35,829 nucleotides of DNA. It comes from an uncultured Pelagibacteraceae bacterium. Its GTDB lineage: Bacteria; Pseudomonadota; Alphaproteobacteria; Pelagibacterales; Pelagibacteraceae. How positions within the stretch are numbered: the stretch's first letter is position 1; each line of letters starts with the position of its first letter. The notes below the pieces were generated by a model. The model ran no database searches, was not told the origin of the DNA, and worked only from the letters and a program-made list of their open reading frames with translations. Both the position numbers and the translations under genes were made by a program. The stretch spans positions 1 to 35,829 of the forward strand of contig CACOSS010000009.1 in the NCBI GenBank assembly GCA_902629955.1, given 5' to 3'. Positions 33,484 through 35,829 of this stretch are shown here, piece by piece.

Positions 33484-34425
33484 ATGTGTGGAATTGCGGG
33501 TTTAATTCATAGAGGAAAATCTTCAAACGTAGGTCAAGAACTACAAGGAATGCTTCAGGCATTAAAACATAGAGGTGAAGACTCAACCGGTTACGCTTTA
33601 TATGGAAATACAGATGGAAAAAATTTCATCATGAGATTTAAAGTTGGTGAAAACGTTGCTGAGGGTAGCACATCTGTGAAGGAAGATGTTTCAGTTTATG
33701 ACGCAAGAAAAAAACAGGTTGATATTTTTTTAAAAGAATTAGGTGCAAATATTGTAAAAGAAGAGCGAATACTTCCATACTCTTTAAGGTACGAAATAGA
33801 ATATGACAAAGATTTAATGGAATTTTCAAAAAAAATTGAAAGTGTCGAAGGAGTTGAGATATTGTCTATGGGTAAATCATTAGAAGTGATTAAAGATCTA
33901 GGTAATGCAAAAGCAGTTTGTGAGAGATATAATTTGGATAAACTTATTGGAACTCATGCTATTGGACATGCGAGAATGGCTACCGAGTCAGGTGTTGATA
34001 TTAAATCAGCTCATCCTTTTTGGGGTTATCCATTTAGTGATGTATCAGTTGTTCATAACGGGCAACTTACAAATTATTGGAACAATAGGCGAATGTTGGA
34101 AAACAAAGGTATGAGGTTCATGTCTGAATGCGATTCTGAGTTAATTGCAGTTTATCTTGCAGAAAAAATGAGAAGTGGAGCTTCTTTAGAGGAAGGTATG
34201 AAAGAGTCATTAACTGGTCTAGACGGAGTTTTTACATATTTTGTAGCTACAAAAGATTCTTTAGGTATGGCAAAAGATACAATGGCAGCTAAGCCTTTGG
34301 TTCTTTACGAGTCAGATGATTTGGTGGCGATGGGTTCAGAGGAAATAGCTATTAGATCAGTATTACCTCAAGAAATTGATACATATGATCCTTTTGATGG
34401 AATGGTAAAAGTATGGCAAATTTAA
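33484..34425 (+). CDS. mgsA: N-methylglutamate synthase subunit A (class II glutamine amidotransferase domain)
   Basis: This 313-aa protein begins MCGIAGLI, so Cys2 is the N-terminal nucleophile after Met removal. HRGEDSTGYALYG, IGHARMATESGVDIKSAHPF, VVHNGQLTNYW and ECDSELIAVYLAEKM complete the Ntn-type glutamine amidotransferase domain, as in GlxB/MgsA. It belongs to the three-part, GltB-like N-methylglutamate synthase, which moves the methylamino group of gamma-glutamylmethylamide onto 2-oxoglutarate. It overlaps mgsB by 13 bases and follows gmaS by 18, with AAAAGGAAA as ribosome site. Confidence 0.88.
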   Translation: MCGIAGLIHRGKSSNVGQELQGMLQALKHRGEDSTGYALYGNTDGKNFIMRFKVGENVAEGSTSVKEDVSVYDARKKQVDIFLKELGANIVKEERILPYSLRYEIEYDKDLMEFSKKIESVEGVEILSMGKSLEVIKDLGNAKAVCERYNLDKLIGTHAIGHARMATESGVDIKSAHPFWGYPFSDVSVVHNGQLTNYWNNRRMLENKGMRFMSECDSELIAVYLAEKMRSGASLEEGMKESLTGLDGVFTYFVATKDSLGMAKDTMAAKPLVLYESDDLVAMGSEEIAIRSVLPQEIDTYDPFDGMVKVWQI

Positions 34426-35233
34426 AAACTTCAGAAAAAAAAACCAAAGCTCAATCAATGGGACTTCATACTGAAGTCTTAACAGGAAAAACACAACAAA
34501 AATTTTTCAATCCTGACGAAGCAGAAAACTTTTTTTACTGGGGAACCTATGATGTAGATTTTAATAAAAGAACAGATTTAGATGTACAAAATTTAGATTG
34601 CAAACAAGCAAACAGAAAAATTGATGAACTAATGAGCCAAGGTTATGGAACAATTGTAATCAAAAATCCTCAAGGTAAACATAGTTTGGGTGTAGGTATT
34701 TTGAATAAGCTAAATTTAATTTTTGAAGGAAGTTTAGGCTATTTTGGTGTTGGATCGATTGATGGGCCTATAGTAAGAATTAACGGTCGAGTTGGATGGT
34801 CTTGTGCGGAAAATATGATGGCTGGTAAGGTGGTTATTGAAAAAAAAATGCTGGATCGTGTTTTGGAGCAGCCATAAGAGGTGGAGATCTAATTTGCAAA
34901 GGTAGTGTTGGGGCTAGAACTGGAATTGATCAAAAAGGTGGTACGATAATTGTAGGCGGAGACGCTGGTGCTTTTACGGGTTTTATGATGCAGCGTGGAA
35001 GGATCATTATTTTAGGAGATGCTGGTATAAACTTAGGAGATTCTATGTACGATGGTACAATTTTTATTGGAGGAAAAATAGGATCATTTGGAAGTGATGC
35101 GGTGGAATCCCCTATGACAAAAAGTGATATAGATTGGTTAAAAAGAAAACTTAAGGTAGCAGAACTAGGCGAAAATTTTGATGTTTCAAAGATGACAAAA
35201 GTTGTTGCTGGTAAAAAAACTTTGGAACTATGA
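34413..35233 (+). CDS. mgsB: N-methylglutamate synthase subunit B (GXGXG domain), frame interrupted at an A9 run
   Basis: The first frame gives 154 residues and stops at TAA near 34874. The second frame is open across that point and ends at 35233. They join smoothly at the A9 run 34840-34848: VVIEKK, then NAGSCFGAAIRGGDLICKG, giving one 273-aa GXGXG (GltB C-terminal/GlxC) protein with the repeated GG-D-x-G turns (GGTIIVGGDAGAFTG, IIILGDAGINLGD, GGKIGSFGSDA). The shift is -1, equal to one missing A. A AAA AAA in the zero frame is a slippery heptamer. It may be a sequencing deletion, RNA polymerase slippage, ribosomal frameshifting, or a true lesion. The subunit supplies the central beta-helix of the synthase. 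Confidence 0.85.
34840..34848 (+). promoter_or_regulatory. A9 homopolymer and A AAA AAA slippery site in mgsB
   Basis: Nine A residues follow G at 34839. In the zero frame the run reads GAA AAA AAA ATG. Slipping back one base, or adding one A to the RNA, gives GAA AAA AAA AAT and restores the full reading frame. Without it the product ends nine codons later. Confidence 0.7.
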
Positions 35234-35269
35234 TGCTTTAGAACCTACTGAAAAAAAAGGAGCTATATA

Positions 35270-35829
35270 ATGGCAAAAAAGAAAAATGGTAAATCAAATG
35301 GTCATTCAAGCGGTAATGGCAATGGAAAAACAGAATTTTCAAAAAGAAACAAAAGTTTATTAGGATATAACTCTATTTTTACTCCAGAAGTAATAGACGA
35401 TATTCATATTAAAGCACAATTAGGAAGATACAGAATGCGTGGAATGGCGTTGATGAAAAAAATTCCTACATTTGATGATCTTGTTTTTTTACCAGGAACT
35501 TTAACTAGATTTGTAATTGAAGGATATAGAGAAAAATGTGAGACTAAAACTGTAATAGGTCCAAGATGTGAAAACCCTATTGAGTTAGATATTCCTGTTT
35601 ACATTACAGGTATGAGTTTTGGTGCACTTTCTTATGAAGCTAAAACAGCTTTAGCAAGAGGAGCAACTATGGCTGGAAGTGCAACATGTTCAGGTGAAGG
35701 TGGAATGATACCTGACGAAAGAAGATATTCTGAAAAATGGTATTATCAGTGCATTCAATCAAGATATGGTTTTAATCCTCATCATGCGCAACTTGCAGAC
35801 GGAATAGAAGTTTTTATTGGACAAGGTCA
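35270..35829 (+). CDS. mgsC: N-methylglutamate synthase subunit C (FMN glutamate-synthase domain), cut by the window end
   Basis: The first 186 residues are visible. The Shine-Dalgarno AAGGAG (35257-35262) lies seven bases before the ATG. The first 25 residues are Lys/Gly/Asn/Ser-rich (KKKNGKSNGHSSGNGNGK) and look disordered. From residue about 30 (SLLGYNSIFTPEVIDDIHI) the sequence enters the GltS/GlxD FMN-barrel family, with IPVYITGMSFGALSYEAKTA as the flavin-binding entry and SATCSGEGGMIPDER further on. It would form the catalytic flavin and iron-sulfur subunit of N-methylglutamate synthase with MgsA and MgsB. The C-terminal half lies outside the window. Confidence 0.88.
   Translation, partial: MAKKKNGKSNGHSSGNGNGKTEFSKRNKSLLGYNSIFTPEVIDDIHIKAQLGRYRMRGMALMKKIPTFDDLVFLPGTLTRFVIEGYREKCETKTVIGPRCENPIELDIPVYITGMSFGALSYEAKTALARGATMAGSATCSGEGGMIPDERRYSEKWYYQCIQSRYGFNPHHAQLADGIEVFIGQG

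Noticed and set aside
34985..35233. A separate 82-residue gene after mgsB
   Set aside because: Its frame is open well upstream to the A9 run, and the sequence continues the GXGXG domain, so it is the second part of mgsB.

Overview
The window is strongly AT-rich (about 30% G+C by eye), with very short intergenic gaps and many 1-11 base start/stop overlaps. Gene content points to a SAR11 (Pelagibacterales) marine alphaproteobacterium: DmdA-type and Tdm-type tetrahydrofolate (THF) demethylases, heterotetrameric sarcosine oxidase, formate-THF ligase, a glycine betaine/TMAO ABC transporter, and the gamma-glutamylmethylamide/N-methylglutamate route for methylamine. Taxonomy is inferred from content and style, not from a marker gene. 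I saw no tRNA, rRNA, CRISPR array, IS element or phage gene, and no gene-free stretch longer than about 110 bases.

Layout. (1) 1-2226, plus strand: the 3' end of a MetF-like reductase overlapping a 451-aa DmdA-like demethylase, a perfect 10-bp hairpin, and a Yip1-type membrane protein. (2) 2223-5608, minus strand: a tightly overlapping four-gene set made of an M19-fold 'dipeptidase' that lacks several metal ligands, a 553-aa protein of unknown function, a DUF3726 protein and a 51-aa zinc ribbon. (3) 5656-8246, plus strand: purE, purK and an exported metallo-beta-lactamase-fold hydrolase. (4) 8248-9081, minus strand: a GNAT acetyltransferase and a small lipoprotein. (5) 9151-14254, minus strand: soxB-soxD-soxA-soxG, divergent from fhs (14349-16037, plus strand).

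(6) 16029-26685, minus strand: a compact run of 11 genes read from right to left: MORN protein, membrane-anchored hypothetical, proV, proW, glpK, gpsA, Fe-alcohol dehydrogenase, glutamine amidotransferase, gshA, gshB. The binding-protein gene proX (27715-26777) lies upstream of this run and is separated from it by a strong intrinsic terminator. (7) 27821-35829, plus strand and divergent from proX: tdm (TMAO demethylase), a small winged-helix protein, a stand-alone DAO-family flavoenzyme, a GmaS-like glutamine-synthetase-family ligase, and mgsA, mgsB (frameshifted) and mgsC (cut by the window end).

How it fits together: the ABC transporter imports glycine betaine and/or TMAO. Tdm converts TMAO to dimethylamine and formaldehyde, with formaldehyde passed to THF. 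GmaS and MgsABC turn methylamine into gamma-glutamylmethylamide and then N-methylglutamate. Sarcosine oxidase removes the last methyl of the glycine betaine series. MetF-like and Fhs proteins handle methyl- and formyl-THF. Glutathione synthesis and Fe-ADH may help with aldehydes and alcohols. The main points for follow-up are the A-run frameshift in mgsB, the mirrored palindromic element in the proX/tdm divergent promoter, the uncharacterised M19/553-aa/DUF3726/zinc-ribbon operon, the unexplained DAO enzyme between tdm and gmaS, and the long DmdA-like enzyme coupled to MetF.
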